From Lachnospiraceae bacterium oral taxon 096 (GTDB taxonomy: Bacteria; Bacillota; Clostridia; Lachnospirales; Lachnospiraceae), in contig CP073340.1 of assembly GCA_018141845.1 (NCBI GenBank), forward strand, positions 2,009,001 to 2,073,000: a DNA stretch of 64,000 nt. The letters are read 5' to 3'. The first letter of the stretch is position 1. Each line of letters starts with the position of its first letter. This document shows positions 7,338 to 16,950 of the stretch, piece by piece. The notes beneath the pieces are model-generated. The model did no database searches, had not been told where the DNA came from, and worked only from the letters and a program-made list of their open reading frames with translations. The translations under genes were made by a program, and so were the position numbers.

Positions 7338-9236
7338 CTATTCTCCCAAGCCATTGCCTGTATATAGCTCGTAATATTTTCCTTTCTGATCGAGCAACTC
7401 ATCATGAGTGCCACGCTCAATAATTCTTCCTTGCTCCAGTACCATAATGCAATCTGCATTTTTAACTGTAGAAAGGCGATGGGCAATGACAAAGGTTGTT
7501 CTTCCTATCATCAAAGAGTCCATTCCCGTTTGTACAAGTTGCTCTGTTCTTGTATCAATGGATGATGTCGCCTCGTCAAGAATCAGGGCTGGCGGATCGG
7601 CAACGGCGGCCCTTGCAATGGCCAGAAGCTGGCGCTGACCTTGAGAAAGACTTCCGCCCTCCCCATTAATTATGGTGTCATAGCCACTTGGCAACTTTTC
7701 AATAAAGTCCGATGCGTTGGCAAGTCTTGCCGCCGCCATACATTCTCCATCCGTTGCCCCCTCTCGACCATAGCGAATATTTTCCATAATACTTCCTGTA
7801 AACAGTCTGGTCTCCTGCAGTACAATACCCAAACTCTTTCTTAAATCTGCCTTCTTGATATTAGAAATATTAATTCCATCATAGCGGATTTCTCCCTTTT
7901 GAATATCATAGAAGCGATTGATCAAATTGGTAATGGTCGTCTTTCCTGCACCAGTTGAACCGACAAACGCAACCTTTTGTCCCTTTTTGGCAAAGAGATT
8001 GATGTCATGCAATACCATTTTCTTGTCTGTATATCCAAAGGTGACATCATCAAGAACAACATCGCCCTCCATCAAGGTATAAACTGGCTGATTGGTCTTT
8101 GGATCAATATCCTTCCAAGCCCATTGTTCGGTTCTCTCATCCGTCTCTGTAATATTTCCAAATTCATCGACATCGGCATTGACCAAAGTCACATAGCCCT
8201 CATCAAGCTCTGGTACACTGTCCATCACCTCATAGATGCGGTCAGCTCCGGCCACAGCCATGGCAATCGCATTGATTTGCTGAGAAATCTGTGCAAACGG
8301 CTGATTAAATCCCTTAACTAAGGTAAGAAATGCCACAAGTGTTCCTAGGGTAACACCAAATTTCCCATTAATGGCAATCACTGCACCGATAATCGCACAG
8401 ATAACATAATTCATATTTCCTAGCTGTGCCACAACTGGCATAAGAATGTTAGCAAAGGCATTGGCCTGATAAGCACTGTCTCGAAGTTCTTCATTGAGTT
8501 TTTGAAATCCCTCAATCGACTCCTCTTCGTGGTTAAAAACCTTAATTACCTTTTGTCCACTCATCATTTCTTCAATATATCCATTTAACTTACCAAGACT
8601 TTGCTGTTGACGAATAAAATGTTTTCCTGAACTATCTGCAATTTTCTTACTTGTAAAGAGCATCACCGCAACCAAAATCATGGCAATAATGGTCAATGGA
8701 ATGGAAAGAATGCACATGGTCACAAACATACTTGCAATCATCATTGCTGAATTGATTATCTGTGGAAATGCCTGTCCAATAAATTGACGGAGAGTATCGG
8801 TATCATTGGTGTACACCGACATAATATCACCATGAGAATGGGTATCAAAATATTTGATTGGCAATTTTTCCATGTGACTAAAAAGATTTTCTCTCACACG
8901 GCGCATCGTTCCCTGACCGACATTGACCATAATTCTTTGATACATATAAGAACATCCTGCACCGATCAAATAGACAATCACAATCTGTGTCATTGCCTTG
9001 GCCAGCGGTCCAAAATCAGGTGATGAACGACCAATCATTGGCGTGATATACTTGTCAATTAATGTCTGCATAAAGGCCGTTCCACGCACATTGGCAATGG
9101 CCGATACAATAATACCAATAAATACAAATACCATATGAATGCCATAGTGCTGAAATACAAGTTGCACAATACGCTTCATATTTCTTGACTGCATACCTTT
9201 TGCAGCCTGCTTTGCCTCTTTTATTTTATCTTCCAT
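7338..9236 (-). CDS. ABC exporter half-transporter with canonical nucleotide site
   Basis: This 632-residue protein has an N-terminal six-helix exporter domain (roughly residues 30-340) and a C-terminal ATPase. The ATPase shows Walker A GSTGAGKTT, signature LSQGQRQLLAIARA, Walker B LILDEATSSID with the catalytic Glu, and the H-loop IAHRLS. An insert of about 60 residues lies in the linker between the domains. The start follows directly on the stop of the upstream ABC gene (TAAATG), so the two very likely form a heterodimer of the YheI/YheH, LmrCD type. Substrate is unknown; drugs or peptides are usual for the family. A MarR gene leads the operon. Confidence 0.92.
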   Translation of the reverse strand: MEDKIKEAKQAAKGMQSRNMKRIVQLVFQHYGIHMVFVFIGIIVSAIANVRGTAFMQTLIDKYITPMIGRSSPDFGPLAKAMTQIVIVYLIGAGCSYMYQRIMVNVGQGTMRRVRENLFSHMEKLPIKYFDTHSHGDIMSVYTNDTDTLRQFIGQAFPQIINSAMMIASMFVTMCILSIPLTIIAMILVAVMLFTSKKIADSSGKHFIRQQQSLGKLNGYIEEMMSGQKVIKVFNHEEESIEGFQKLNEELRDSAYQANAFANILMPVVAQLGNMNYVICAIIGAVIAINGKFGVTLGTLVAFLTLVKGFNQPFAQISQQINAIAMAVAGADRIYEVMDSVPELDEGYVTLVNADVDEFGNITETDERTEQWAWKDIDPKTNQPVYTLMEGDVVLDDVTFGYTDKKMVLHDINLFAKKGQKVAFVGSTGAGKTTITNLINRFYDIQKGEIRYDGINISNIKKADLRKSLGIVLQETRLFTGSIMENIRYGREGATDGECMAAARLANASDFIEKLPSGYDTIINGEGGSLSQGQRQLLAIARAAVADPPALILDEATSSIDTRTEQLVQTGMDSLMIGRTTFVIAHRLSTVKNADCIMVLEQGRIIERGTHDELLDQKGKYYELYTGNGLGE

Positions 9237-10991
9237 TTATGCACCTACCTTATCAAAATCTCCACTGCCTTCCATCTGAGCCTGTGCCACTGCACGATAA
9301 ATTTCATTGTTCATAAGAAGATTCTCATGTGTATCTACACCACTAATTCTTCCTCTGTCAAGAACAATAATGCGGTCAGCATCTTTTACCGATGAAATGC
9401 GCTGTGCAATAATAATCTTTGTTGTATCTGGAATGTCTTCTCTCAATGCCTTGCGAATTTTAGCATCTGTGGCCGTATCCACCGCAGAAGTAGAATCATC
9501 AAAGATAATAACCTTTGGCTTTTTTAGCAGTGCTCTGGCAATGCAAAGACGCTGTTTTTGTCCTCCCGATACATTCGATCCACCCTGTTCAATTCTTGTT
9601 TCATACTGATCAGGAAAACGTTCAATAAATTCATCTGCACAGGCAATTTTGCAGGCACGAATACATTCTTCATCTGTTGCATTTTTATCGCCCCAACGCA
9701 AATTTTCAAGGATTGTCCCCGTAAATAATTCGTTCTTTTGTAGCACAACGGCCACCTTATCTCGAAGTACTGTCAAATCATACTTTCGAACATCGATTCC
9801 TCCAACTTTGACCGTTCCTTCCGTTGTATCATAGAGTCGACTAATTAGATTGACTAGAGAAGTTTTTGAACTTCCAGTTCCACCAATAATACCAATGGTT
9901 TCACCTGCACGAATATGAAGGTCAATATCACTGAGAACAAATTTCTTTTTGTCCTTCTTTATTTTCCCATAAGAAAAATTGACATTTTCAAAGTCAATAC
10001 TGCCATCCTTTACTTCCATCACAGCCTGCTCTGGAGAGGTGATATCGGTCTTTTCTGTCAACACCTCAGCTACACGCTCTGCACTGGCTTCTGACATTGT
10101 AATCATAACAAAAGTAAAGGATAAGAGTATCAAACTAATAAAAATATTCATTACATAGGCAAATAAACTGGTCAATTCTCCTGTTGTCAAGCTTCCTGCA
10201 ACAATATAGTGTGCACCAACCCATGACAAAATTAAAATGCAGGCATAGATGGTCAACATCAATACGGGGAGGTTAATCGCTAACTTTGCCTCTGCCCTCA
10301 CACCCAAATCATAAATTTTTTGAATGCTATTGCCAAATTTCTTAATTTCATAGTCTTCTTTGACGAAGCTCTTGACTACACGAATTCCTTTGACATTTTC
10401 TTCCACACTGGCATTTAAATCGTCATATTTGCGAAATAGCTGACTAAAGAGTTTTGTCGCCGACTTCATAATCAGAAGTAAAACTGCTGCAAGAAAAATA
10501 ATTGCCACCAAAAAAATCAATGCAATTTTAGGACTGATAATGGTTGTCATTACAAATGCTGCAATCATCATTGCTGGTGCACGCATCATCATTCGAATCA
10601 TCATTTGATAAGAATTTTGAATGTTGGTGACATCCGTGGTCAATCGAGTCACTAGACCTGCGGTTGAATACTTATCAATATTGGAAAAAGAAAATGTTTG
10701 TATATTCTTATACATTCCCTCTCTTAAGTTGGCAGCAAATCCACTACTGGCGTAGGCCGCATACCGTCCACAGAACACGCCACAAGTCAATGAGGCTGCA
10801 GACAAACAAACCATCACCACACCATAGAAAAATACATTGCCCATATTTCCAGCATTTACGCCCTTATCAAGAATTTTACTCATCATAAATGGAATTAAAA
10901 TCTCAAAGATAGCCTCCGCAACTATTAAAAATATAGACATATAGGTCGCACTTTTATACTTTCCAATGCGACTCCATAAAACTTTTAGCAT
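9237..10991 (-). CDS. ABC exporter half-transporter with degenerate catalytic Glu
   Basis: This 584-residue exporter subunit consists of a six-helix domain followed by an ATPase. Walker A reads GGTGSSKTS, with Ser in place of the usual Gly before the Lys. Walker B reads VIIFDDSTSAVD, with Asp replacing the catalytic Glu, and the signature is VSGGQKQRLCIARA. One degenerate and one consensus site is the hallmark of heterodimeric ABC exporters, with the partner at 7338-9236. The start overlaps the end of marR by seven bases, so expression is coupled to the regulator. Confidence 0.92.
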   Translation of the reverse strand: MLKVLWSRIGKYKSATYMSIFLIVAEAIFEILIPFMMSKILDKGVNAGNMGNVFFYGVVMVCLSAASLTCGVFCGRYAAYASSGFAANLREGMYKNIQTFSFSNIDKYSTAGLVTRLTTDVTNIQNSYQMMIRMMMRAPAMMIAAFVMTTIISPKIALIFLVAIIFLAAVLLLIMKSATKLFSQLFRKYDDLNASVEENVKGIRVVKSFVKEDYEIKKFGNSIQKIYDLGVRAEAKLAINLPVLMLTIYACILILSWVGAHYIVAGSLTTGELTSLFAYVMNIFISLILLSFTFVMITMSEASAERVAEVLTEKTDITSPEQAVMEVKDGSIDFENVNFSYGKIKKDKKKFVLSDIDLHIRAGETIGIIGGTGSSKTSLVNLISRLYDTTEGTVKVGGIDVRKYDLTVLRDKVAVVLQKNELFTGTILENLRWGDKNATDEECIRACKIACADEFIERFPDQYETRIEQGGSNVSGGQKQRLCIARALLKKPKVIIFDDSTSAVDTATDAKIRKALREDIPDTTKIIIAQRISSVKDADRIIVLDRGRISGVDTHENLLMNNEIYRAVAQAQMEGSGDFDKVGA

Positions 10992-11425
10992 AGGACTCCC
11001 TCCTTTAAATTTTCATAAATCGTTTGTAGCAGAACAATCAATTCCTCCCTTTCCGCTGGGGAAAGCGGTGCAAGAAGCCTTTTTTCTGACTCCATATGTT
11101 CCATTTGAAAATTCTCATGTAAAACATTCGATTTTTCAGTCAATACCACTTGTTTTGAAAATCTTCCCTCCTTAATAATTTTTGTTTGAATAAAGCCTTT
11201 GCTCTCCAAACGCTTCAATATTCCCACAGTTGTCGGATGAGAAACTTCCAAATATTGCTCAATTTCTTTTTGTGTGACCATCTTATTCTGATTTTCTCGC
11301 AAATATTTTAATACATACATCTGTGACATCGTTAAATCATACTTCTTTAAGACATCATTAAATCTTTTGCTAAGTGCATCATGAATTTGCTTAATTAAAA
11401 ATCCCGCATCACATTTTCTGTTCAT
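10985..11425 (-). CDS. MarR-family transcriptional regulator of the ABC exporter operon
   Basis: This 146-residue winged-helix regulator has the MarR topology: an N-terminal dimerisation helix, the HTH around TQKEIEQYLEVSHPTTVGIL and the wing KTKIIKEGRFSKQVVLTEK. The ATG at 11425 is chosen over an upstream one because it has a near-perfect AGGAGGT site six to seven bases ahead. It is first in an operon with two ABC exporter subunits and probably represses it until a ligand binds. A long palindrome at its promoter is a likely operator. Confidence 0.92.
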   Translation of the reverse strand: MNRKCDAGFLIKQIHDALSKRFNDVLKKYDLTMSQMYVLKYLRENQNKMVTQKEIEQYLEVSHPTTVGILKRLESKGFIQTKIIKEGRFSKQVVLTEKSNVLHENFQMEHMESEKRLLAPLSPAEREELIVLLQTIYENLKEGVLC

Positions 11426-11455
11426 CTTACCTCCTGTCCTTGTAATCAATAAAAC

Positions 11456-11490
11456 AAGTGTAGCGTGCTATATATTAACACGCTACACTT
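11456..11490. promoter_or_regulatory. 12-bp perfect inverted repeat, likely MarR operator
   Basis: AAGTGTAGCGTG (11456-11467) and CACGCTACACTT (11479-11490) are separated by 11 bases. The repeat covers the -10 and most of the spacer of the marR promoter. The same hairpin lies 25 bases after the stop of the SMC-like gene, so it could also help terminate that transcript. Confidence 0.75.
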
Positions 11491-11500
11491 AAAATTGCAA
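11472..11500 (-). promoter_or_regulatory. Promoter of the marR-ABC exporter operon
   Basis: On the minus strand TTGCAA (11495-11500), a 17-base spacer and TAATAT (11472-11477) lie 47 bases upstream of the marR start, overlapped by the palindrome. Confidence 0.65.
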
Positions 11501-11514
11501 TACTTTTTGCCAGC

Positions 11515-13596
11515 CTACATTGTATTCATCCTCGGCATTCGGCTCGAATGACAACTAAAATAAATCATCTGATATTCCTTAGAAATTTTCTCCAAAAACT
11601 TCATCGCCTCACCCATTTTTGAATTGTCGAGATTGACAAATGGATCATCTAAAATTAAAAACGGTTTTTCGACGACATACATCGTTTCAATCAGAGCCAT
11701 TCGCATACAAAGTCCAATTAAATCCCTATAGCCTTCGCTCATGGAGGAAATCTCTCTCTGTTTTCCTGCACTCCTTAGCGATAAATTTAAGTGATCATCG
11801 AGTACAAACTCCTCATTACTTTTTCCTGTAAGCAATGCATAATATTTGTCAAATGCTACTTTTATTGGCTCCATATACTTCGTTCCAAAATTTTTCCTCG
11901 CCTCTTCTAAATGTAACTTGCTCTTACACAAGAGGTCATATCGCTCTTTTTCTTCCCTGTACTCCTCCTTCGCTCGCTCATAAAGTGCTTGAATTTCCAT
12001 TCTCTCATCATAACTTCTTTGTAAGCTATGCATCTCTTCCTTAATACTGGCCAATTCTTGATCATACTTTTTGATCACAGCCATCATCTCAGCTAATTCT
12101 CTATTTTCTTTTTCTGGAACAGTCTCTTCCTCTTTCTCGCTCTCGCATCCTGGATTTGCTGCAATAAATTTCTTTAAAATTTCTTCGCTTGTCTGCTTAG
12201 TCTTCTTTAAACGGGAAAGCTCTGTCACATCCGAAAGCATCTGATCCAGTTGTGCTACCATATCTTCATTCACTGAAAATCCAGTACTACGCAAATACTT
12301 TTCCACTGTATCCACTTTCTTTTGATGTTCTATCTTTAATTTCTCTAATTCTTTCAATTCCTCTCGTTCTTCTTCTGACCATACTTCTTCACTTTGGTCA
12401 GGAAGTGAACTCTCTTCTCTCTCTCCCACTAATTCCTTAATCTCTAACAATGCACGAACAAAAAAAAGTAACCCTGCCACTGCTCCGAGCATTGCGGAAA
12501 TAGAAAAGGCCAAGACAATGCCTCGAAGAGCAACTGCTCCAACCACACAGAGAACAAAAAACAGACCACTGGCCACCAGTTTTAATTTTACCTCAGGCAA
12601 AATGCTGACATCAAAGACCTCCTCTGCGTGAGAACGGCTCGGAACTTTATCTGCAAACTTTTGTTCCTTTATATGGATTTCTTCCTGCTCTGGCTGTATT
12701 TCATGGGCCATCTGTCGAATGACTTGTAAAATCTCAATTTGTGGCACTGTCTTTGGGAAATCTTTTCGCTTCTTATCATAGTTTTCCTTCGCCCTCGTAA
12801 ATTCCTCTGTCCGAGCAAGATACTCTTGATGAAGCATTGCTTTCTCTTTTCCTTTTCCCTTCTGTGAAAGCTCAGTAGAAAGTTGTTCCTGTTTAGCTAA
12901 ACATTGCTTTCTCTTTTCCAGACATTCTTTTTCTTTTTGCTGAAGCTCATCTATTTTCTCTTCAATATCTTGACTCTTTGCCAGAATGGACTCCACCCCT
13001 GAGATACTCTTTTCTAATTTATAGAGACTTCCCTCCTTATTTTCTGGGCTCATCTCTAAGATCTTTTCTTGCAATCTCTGCCAAGCCTTCTCATAGTCTT
13101 CAATATCTTCTATCTTTTTTGCCACATTTCCAATTCTTTTTTGAATTTGTGTTGTCGCATTGGTTTCACAATCGTCTTGTCCAATAAAAATACTTCTCAT
13201 AAATGACTCTGCATCAATAGAAAAGACTTCCTCACCAATTTTTTCACTATAATCTACGGACGGCAAATTCTTAATTGCATCATATAGTACAAAGCGATCT
13301 TCACTTTTTGTCTTTCCAAAAGTACGCTCAATGCGATATTTTTTCTTTCCCACAGCAAAAGTGAGCTGTCCACCGTAGACACCGCCCTGCCAAGGATCAT
13401 ACTTTTTTCTTTCATTTTCTACAACACTACTCTTGTTCTCATTTTGAAATCCGAAGAACATAATGCGAATAAAAGCTGCAAGTGTACTCTTCCCCCAGCC
13501 ATTATTTTCCAACAATAAGTTACTCTCCTCATTAAATTGGACATCAAAGTTTTTCAATTTTCCAAAATTTTCAATATGTGCCTTCTCTAATTTCAT
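11515..13596 (-). CDS. YhaN-like SMC/Rad50-type ATPase
   Basis: This 693-residue ATPase has a split ABC head. The N-terminus MKLEKAHIENFGKLKNF leads into a Walker A of the form NNGWGKSTLAAF. Long Lys/Glu-rich coiled coils follow, with two adjacent hydrophobic segments in the middle (around LVASGLFFVLCVVGAVAL), as in Bacillus YhaN. The C-terminal head has the signature-like SSMSEGYRDLIGLC and Walker B FLILDDPFVNLD. The family acts in DNA repair or processing, usually with an SbcD-like nuclease, but none is next to it here. The start at 13596 is preferred because GGAGGAG lies nine bases ahead; a longer frame to 13695 would overlap pflA. Confidence 0.8.
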   Translation of the reverse strand: MKLEKAHIENFGKLKNFDVQFNEESNLLLENNGWGKSTLAAFIRIMFFGFQNENKSSVVENERKKYDPWQGGVYGGQLTFAVGKKKYRIERTFGKTKSEDRFVLYDAIKNLPSVDYSEKIGEEVFSIDAESFMRSIFIGQDDCETNATTQIQKRIGNVAKKIEDIEDYEKAWQRLQEKILEMSPENKEGSLYKLEKSISGVESILAKSQDIEEKIDELQQKEKECLEKRKQCLAKQEQLSTELSQKGKGKEKAMLHQEYLARTEEFTRAKENYDKKRKDFPKTVPQIEILQVIRQMAHEIQPEQEEIHIKEQKFADKVPSRSHAEEVFDVSILPEVKLKLVASGLFFVLCVVGAVALRGIVLAFSISAMLGAVAGLLFFVRALLEIKELVGEREESSLPDQSEEVWSEEEREELKELEKLKIEHQKKVDTVEKYLRSTGFSVNEDMVAQLDQMLSDVTELSRLKKTKQTSEEILKKFIAANPGCESEKEEETVPEKENRELAEMMAVIKKYDQELASIKEEMHSLQRSYDERMEIQALYERAKEEYREEKERYDLLCKSKLHLEEARKNFGTKYMEPIKVAFDKYYALLTGKSNEEFVLDDHLNLSLRSAGKQREISSMSEGYRDLIGLCMRMALIETMYVVEKPFLILDDPFVNLDNSKMGEAMKFLEKISKEYQMIYFSCHSSRMPRMNTM

Positions 13597-13648
13597 AAAC
13601 AAAAACTCCTCCCATTTCATTATAACAAAATGGAAGGAAAATGGAAAA

Positions 13649-14395
13649 TTATATTTTATATTCTTCTTGCTTTGCTCCAAGAATCTCTCTTGCATTTTTT
13701 ACTCGTTCCTCACTTGGACTATCGATTCCCCTTAGAGGATAGTCAATTCCCATATCCTCATACTTGTGAATCGCCAAGGTGTGGTATGGCAAGACCTCTA
13801 CTTTTTCTACATTGGAAAGTGTGTCAATAAAGGCACGAAGTGCATGTAAGTCCTCATCAAAGTCACTTCTTGTTGGGACTAAGACATGGCGAATCCAAAT
13901 CGGTTTGTGAATTTCTGACAGATATCTTGCCATATCAAGGATATTTTCATTTTGCACACCTGTGAGCAATTTGTGTCGCTTAGGATTGATTTCCTTAATA
14001 TCTAAGAGCAATAGATCTGTGTACTTCATCAATTCCTTAAACTTTTCAAAGAACTCTCCCTCCCTAGTAAATGGGTTTCCTGCGGTATCAATACAAGTAT
14101 GGATTCCTTCCTTTTTACATTTTTTAAAGAATTCAATGAGAAAATCAATTTGTAAAAGTGGCTCACCGCCACTGACAGTGATTCCTCCATCCTTTCCCCA
14201 ATAAGATTTATAGCGCAGGGCCTTTTGTAATAGCTCATCTGAGGTCATTACCTGATTTTTTTTGTCACTCCAAGTATCTGGATTGTGACAATATTGGCAA
14301 CGCATATGACACCCTTGCACAAAGATGACAAAACGTACACCCGGTCCATCTACAGAACCAAAACTTTCTAATGAATGAATATTTGCTGTTTCCAT
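13649..14395 (-). CDS. pflA: Pyruvate formate-lyase activating enzyme
   Basis: This 248-residue radical SAM enzyme generates the glycyl radical on PflB. The iron-sulfur Cys triad is in GCHMRCQYCHNPDTW (CxxxCxxC), and the SAM-binding GGEP is in ITVSGGEPLLQ. The start METANIHSLESFG at 14395 has GAGGAG seven bases upstream; an in-frame ATG at 14428 has no such site. It follows pflB, with a hairpin between them that may lower its expression relative to the lyase. Confidence 0.95.
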   Translation of the reverse strand: METANIHSLESFGSVDGPGVRFVIFVQGCHMRCQYCHNPDTWSDKKNQVMTSDELLQKALRYKSYWGKDGGITVSGGEPLLQIDFLIEFFKKCKKEGIHTCIDTAGNPFTREGEFFEKFKELMKYTDLLLLDIKEINPKRHKLLTGVQNENILDMARYLSEIHKPIWIRHVLVPTRSDFDEDLHALRAFIDTLSNVEKVEVLPYHTLAIHKYEDMGIDYPLRGIDSPSEERVKNAREILGAKQEEYKI

Positions 14396-14410
14396 ATTTT
14401 CTCCTCTTAC

Positions 14411-14439
14411 AAAGAAAGCCCGAACCATTTGGCTCGGGC
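14411..14439 (-). terminator. Terminator or attenuator between pflB and pflA
   Basis: GCCCGAACCA pairs with TGGCTCGGGC (14418-14439). On the minus strand the stem is followed by TTTCTTTG. It lies between the pflB stop and the pflA start and could allow partial read-through. Confidence 0.65.
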
Positions 14440-14457
14440 AATCTGTTTCATTTTTTA

Positions 14458-16707
14458 TTACATTCTAGCGTGGCAAGTTCTTGAAATAACATCTAACTGC
14501 TGTTCTCTTGTCAAGTCAATGAACTTCACAGCATATCCAGAAACACGGATTGTAAAGTTTGCATACTCTTCCTTCTCTGGATGCTCCATTGCGTCCTTCA
14601 ACTTCTCAACACCAAATACATTGACATTGAGATGATGTGCACCCTGATCGAAGTAGCCATCCATTACCTGCACAAGCTTTTCCTTTTGCTCATCCTCGCT
14701 ATGTCCAAGAGCACCTGGGTTAATGGTCTGTGTATTTGAAATTCCGTCCAATGCATACTCATATGGCAACTTTGCTACAGAATTTAGTGAAGCCAACAAT
14801 CCGCTCTTTTCTGCACCATAACTTGGGTTTGCACCTGGTGAAAGTGGCTCTCCAGCCTTTCTTCCATCTGGCATACTTCCTGTTGCCTTACCATATACAA
14901 CATTGGAAGTAATCGTAAGGATAGATGTCGTTGCCTCTGAATTTCTGTAAGTATGTCTCTTCTTTACCTTCTCAAGGAATGTCTTTAAAAGCCATACTGC
15001 AATGTCATCTGCTCTGTCATCATCATTTCCGTATCTTGGGAAGTCACCCTCTGTCTCAAAGTCAAGCACCATTCCGGACTCATCACGAATTGTCTTTACC
15101 TTTGCATACTTAATAGCTGACAAGGAATCAACTACATGAGAAAATCCTGCAATACCTGTAGCAAATGTTCTGCGCACATCTGTATCAATCAGAGCCATCT
15201 CAGCAGCCTCATAGTAATATTTGTCATGCATATACTGAATTGCATTTAATGTGTTGACATACAATCCAGCCAACCAATCCATCATGACATCATACTTCTT
15301 CATTACTTCATCATAATCAAGATACTCTGATGTAATTGGCACATACTCTGGAGCAACTTGTTGCTTTGTCTTCATATCCTTTCCACCATTGATGGCGTAA
15401 AGAAGACACTTTGCAAGGTTTGCTCTTGCACCAAAGAACTGCATCTCCTTTCCTGTCTGTGTAGCAGATACACAGCAGCAGATGGAATAGTCATCGCCCC
15501 ATACTGGACGCATGACATCATCATTTTCGTACTGAACAGAGCTTGTGCGAACTGAAATCACTGCCGCATACTTTTTAAATGTCTCTGGCAATCTACTTGA
15601 ATAGAGTACAGTAAGGTTTGGCTCAGGTGAAGGTCCCATGTTCTCCAATGTGTGCAAGAATCTGAAATCATTCTTTGTTACCATTGATCTTCCGTCCATG
15701 CCCATACCAGCAACTTCCAATGTTGCCCAAACTGGGTCGCCAGAGAAGAGCTCATTGTAAGAAGGAATTCTTGCAAACTTCACCATTCTAAACTTCATAA
15801 CGAGGTGGTCAATCAACTCCTGTGCCTCGCTCTCTGTCAATGTTCCATTCTCCAAATCTCTCTGAATATAGATGTCAAGGAAGGTAGACACACGACCAAC
15901 ACTCATCGCAGCACCGTTTTGTGTCTTAATTGCTGCAAGATATCCAAAGTATAACCACTGTACAGCTTCCTTTGCATTCGTTGCTGGCTTAGAAATGTCA
16001 TAGCCATAAACCTTTGCCATTTCCTTCATATCATTGAGTGCCTTAATCTGATCAGCCAATTCCTCACGAAGACGGATAACCTCATCAAACATTGTTCCAT
16101 CGCCACAATTTGTCCAATCTTCCTTCTTCTTCTCAATCAAAAAGTCAATACCATAGAGTGCCACTCTTCTGTAATCACCTACAATACGACCACGGCCATA
16201 AGTGTCTGGAAGACCTGTAATGATCTTATTGTGTCTTGCAGCCAACATCTCTGGTGTATATACATCAAACACAGCCTGATTATGAGTCTTGTGATATTCA
16301 GTAAAGATCTTTGTGAACTTCTCATTGGTCTTATAGCCATACTTTTCTGCTGCCTGTACTGCCATCTTAATACCACCATATGGCATAAATGCTCTCTTCA
16401 ATGGCTTGTCTGTCTGAAGACCAACAACCTTTTCCAAGTCCTTTAAATCTTCCTTGATGTATCCTGGGCCATAGGCCTTGATGCCAGATACGACTTCTGT
16501 CTCACACTCTAGCACACCGCCTCTAGCTCTCTCCTCTTTCTGTAACTTCTGTAACTCGCCCCAAAGCTTATCTGTTGCCTCTGTTGGTCCAGCTAAAAAC
16601 GCCTCATCACCATCATAAGGTGTGTAGTTTTCCTGTACGAAATCGCGCACATCTACATCATCTCTCCACTTTTTTCCCTTAAATCCTTCCCATCCTTGAT
16701 TTGCCAT
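14458..16707 (-). CDS. pflB: Formate C-acetyltransferase (pyruvate formate-lyase)
   Basis: This 749-residue glycyl radical enzyme cleaves pyruvate with CoA to acetyl-CoA and formate under anaerobic conditions. The active-site Cys pair is in [13 protein letters not shown], with three consecutive Cys instead of the common two. The glycyl radical site is in [12 protein letters not shown] near the C-terminus. The start MANQGWEGF at 16707 has GGAGAG ahead of it; an upstream in-frame ATG at 16731 lacks a site. With PFOR elsewhere in the window, the cell has two routes from pyruvate to acetyl-CoA. Confidence 0.97.
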   Translation of the reverse strand: MANQGWEGFKGKKWRDDVDVRDFVQENYTPYDGDEAFLAGPTEATDKLWGELQKLQKEERARGGVLECETEVVSGIKAYGPGYIKEDLKDLEKVVGLQTDKPLKRAFMPYGGIKMAVQAAEKYGYKTNEKFTKIFTEYHKTHNQAVFDVYTPEMLAARHNKIITGLPDTYGRGRIVGDYRRVALYGIDFLIEKKKEDWTNCGDGTMFDEVIRLREELADQIKALNDMKEMAKVYGYDISKPATNAKEAVQWLYFGYLAAIKTQNGAAMSVGRVSTFLDIYIQRDLENGTLTESEAQELIDHLVMKFRMVKFARIPSYNELFSGDPVWATLEVAGMGMDGRSMVTKNDFRFLHTLENMGPSPEPNLTVLYSSRLPETFKKYAAVISVRTSSVQYENDDVMRPVWGDDYSICCCVSATQTGKEMQFFGARANLAKCLLYAINGGKDMKTKQQVAPEYVPITSEYLDYDEVMKKYDVMMDWLAGLYVNTLNAIQYMHDKYYYEAAEMALIDTDVRRTFATGIAGFSHVVDSLSAIKYAKVKTIRDESGMVLDFETEGDFPRYGNDDDRADDIAVWLLKTFLEKVKKRHTYRNSEATTSILTITSNVVYGKATGSMPDGRKAGEPLSPGANPSYGAEKSGLLASLNSVAKLPYEYALDGISNTQTINPGALGHSEDEQKEKLVQVMDGYFDQGAHHLNVNVFGVEKLKDAMEHPEKEEYANFTIRVSGYAVKFIDLTREQQLDVISRTCHARM

Positions 16708-16776
16708 AATCTCTCCTTCGGCTCTCGCCATTATGTATGTTTATGTTAAGTTTCCCTAACTTCTTTCTACGGTTAC

Positions 16777-16805
16777 ATAATAACAAATGTATACAATGCT
16801 TGCAA
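16777..16805 (-). promoter_or_regulatory. Probable pflB promoter
   Basis: On the minus strand TTGCAA (16800-16805), 17 bases, TATTAT (16777-16782). The 5' leader would be about 65 bases. The remainder of 16806-16900 shows no clear feature. Confidence 0.55.
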
Positions 16806-16903
16806 GCCTTTTCTTCTATGTTTTTGATTTAGTACATCCTTACTGATTTATTAGTATATAGAGATAAATTACTCAACTATATTCCTTAAAAAGTGCAATA
16901 AAA

Positions 16904-16941
16904 ATAGCACGACAACGCCATTATTGACGAAGTCGTGCTAT
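16904..16941 (-). terminator. Terminator after the secreted wall hydrolase gene
   Basis: A ten-base stem ATAGCACGAC / GTCGTGCTAT is followed by TTTTTATT on the minus strand. Confidence 0.85.
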
Positions 16942-16950
16942 CTTTATATT

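Noticed and set aside
14458-16707. Triple Cys in the pflB active site considered as a variant enzyme (for example a different glycyl radical enzyme).
   Set aside because: The remaining sequence, length and adjacent activase match PflB; the extra Cys precedes the conserved pair and is a minor change.
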